Source: Gonatopus flavifemur
Taxonomy: Eukaryota; Arthropoda; Insecta; Hymenoptera; Dryinidae
Assembly (NCBI GenBank): GCA_018340375.1
Contig: JAFFJZ010000003.1
Coordinates: 7,874,001 to 7,938,000 of the forward strand
Length of the DNA: 64,000 nt
Direction: 5' to 3'
A model generated the notes under the pieces. That model saw only the letters and a list, made by a program, of their open reading frames with translations. It had not been told where the DNA came from and searched no databases. Within the stretch, counting starts at the first letter, position 1, and each line of letters begins with the position of its first letter. Both the position numbers and the translations under genes were made by a program. Below are positions 63,141 to 64,000 of this stretch, one piece after another.

Positions 63141-64000
63141 TTTTTACATAAACCCATGTAAACTTATACATGTTAAATGATACGTACGTCATTATCTTGA
63201 CTTGAGTTTTTTAAAATTATTTTCAATAATTCAAGGCTTTTCTGCATTAAAATTACATGTACAAATGTACTTATTTGAATGTAGTTATGTAAGAAAAAAG
63301 ATTTTTACTTTTTGAGGGTACAGCATTTTGCCTCAGGACGGCAATATACGACTGAAGTGGAATTTCACTAATATCGTTCAATGATCAACTTTTAATTATG
63401 AATTGTCGCAATGAAACACTATCAGCTTTGAAAATTTCATGATTACTTCATCCATTTCTGATATTCTTTTCCTCTAAATTGACAATCGTTTTCTAAATAT
63501 TAATTAACTCTACCTTTCCGTGCATATATTCACTGCTGCATCGATCGCATTACGTGTTATTTCCTTGGACATGTCATATTTATCGAGAATATTGGATGAT
63601 AATGAACGAAAATATTTTCATTATAGACAGTACAACGCAGTTAAATTTCCAATCATTTTCATAATCCGGATTATAACACGATGAAATGAAAAAAATAAAG
63701 ACCTTGAGAATTTTTACTCAAATATGAAGAAAGATATTCATTCATCCATGAGATTTATCAAATATATAGAATTTCAAATTGATCAACAATTTTGATTTAT
63801 TTGCTCATACATACGAGAACAATACTAGTGATGTGGGTATCAAAAAGAATTTGAGGGATCTTTGAGGATTCATGGGGAGTACATTTTTAATTCAAAACAT
63901 TCACTGTCAGAATTGTAGCTCTCTTCTATGAGGACTCTTGTGCTATCTGGGTCGTCATAACCGAAAGAATACAAGTGGTTAATTTAATAATTTATGACGG

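Larger units (their letters stand above)
53535..64000. other. Spen 5' intron or upstream DNA; no gene recognised
   Basis: No coding exon was identified on either strand. Open frames such as 54628-54894, 56366-56689, 56607-56912, 59074-59394 and 61627-61914 lack domains, and some fall within fold-back elements. A missing 5' spen exon ending in phase 2 should lie here or beyond the window. At least five MITE-like or fold-back elements occur here, listed separately. A stretch at 55040-55350 is rich in AGCTA words like those of the GGATAGC family and may be a decayed relative. Confidence 0.45.

Noticed and set aside
1..64000. CRISPR arrays, tRNA or rRNA genes, bacterial operons
   Set aside because: No regularly spaced repeats, no cloverleaf with recognisable A and B boxes, and no rRNA-like sequence were seen; the DNA is eukaryotic nuclear.

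Overview
The window is nuclear DNA from an insect. The genes have many short GT-AG introns and no operons. The intergenic DNA is AT-rich and full of short fold-back elements. The proteins are typical insect orthologues of Homer, Arp5, KIF4 and Split ends. The compact introns, AT-richness and gene content suggest Hymenoptera, but that is inference and nothing here fixes the species.

Layout: (1) 213-3154, minus strand: Homer, a post-synaptic/actin scaffold of 6 coding exons, the first coding only 5 nt. (2) 3809-6615, plus strand: Arp5, the INO80 remodeller subunit, 7 exons, divergent from homer with 654 bp between the two start codons. (3) 6616-21111: a gene-poor stretch. It opens with the Arp5 3' flank (6.6-8.7 kb), then a group of inverted-repeat elements (8.7-10.8 kb), then about 10 kb of AT/T-rich DNA that may be the 3' untranslated region of the next minus-strand gene. 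(4) 21112-22758, minus strand: a six-finger C2H2 transcription factor whose main frame ends at a TAG but continues in the same frame for 152 further codons, a possible stop-codon readthrough. (5) 24.2-25.5 kb: a cluster of related direct and inverted repeats. (6) 26022-30557, plus strand: a complete KIF4-type chromokinesin of 13 coding exons, about 1065 aa, with an intact motor and the C-terminal cysteine-rich domain. (7) 31.8-32.2 kb: two small terminal-inverted-repeat elements side by side, followed by probable spen 3' UTR. (8) 36237-53534, minus strand: most of split ends (spen), 11 coding exons giving about 4,510 codons. These include three RRMs, a single 9.8 kb exon and the C-terminal SPOC domain. 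The 5' end was not found. (9) 53.5-64 kb: no gene recognised. This is probably spen 5' intron or upstream DNA, containing a three-copy MITE-like family and several other fold-back elements.

The genes do not form a functional unit. They are independent housekeeping and regulatory genes: synaptic scaffold, chromatin remodelling, transcription factor, mitotic kinesin, RNA-binding transcriptional corepressor. Exon borders were set by hand from GT/AG sites plus reading-phase continuity, and every join quoted keeps frame.
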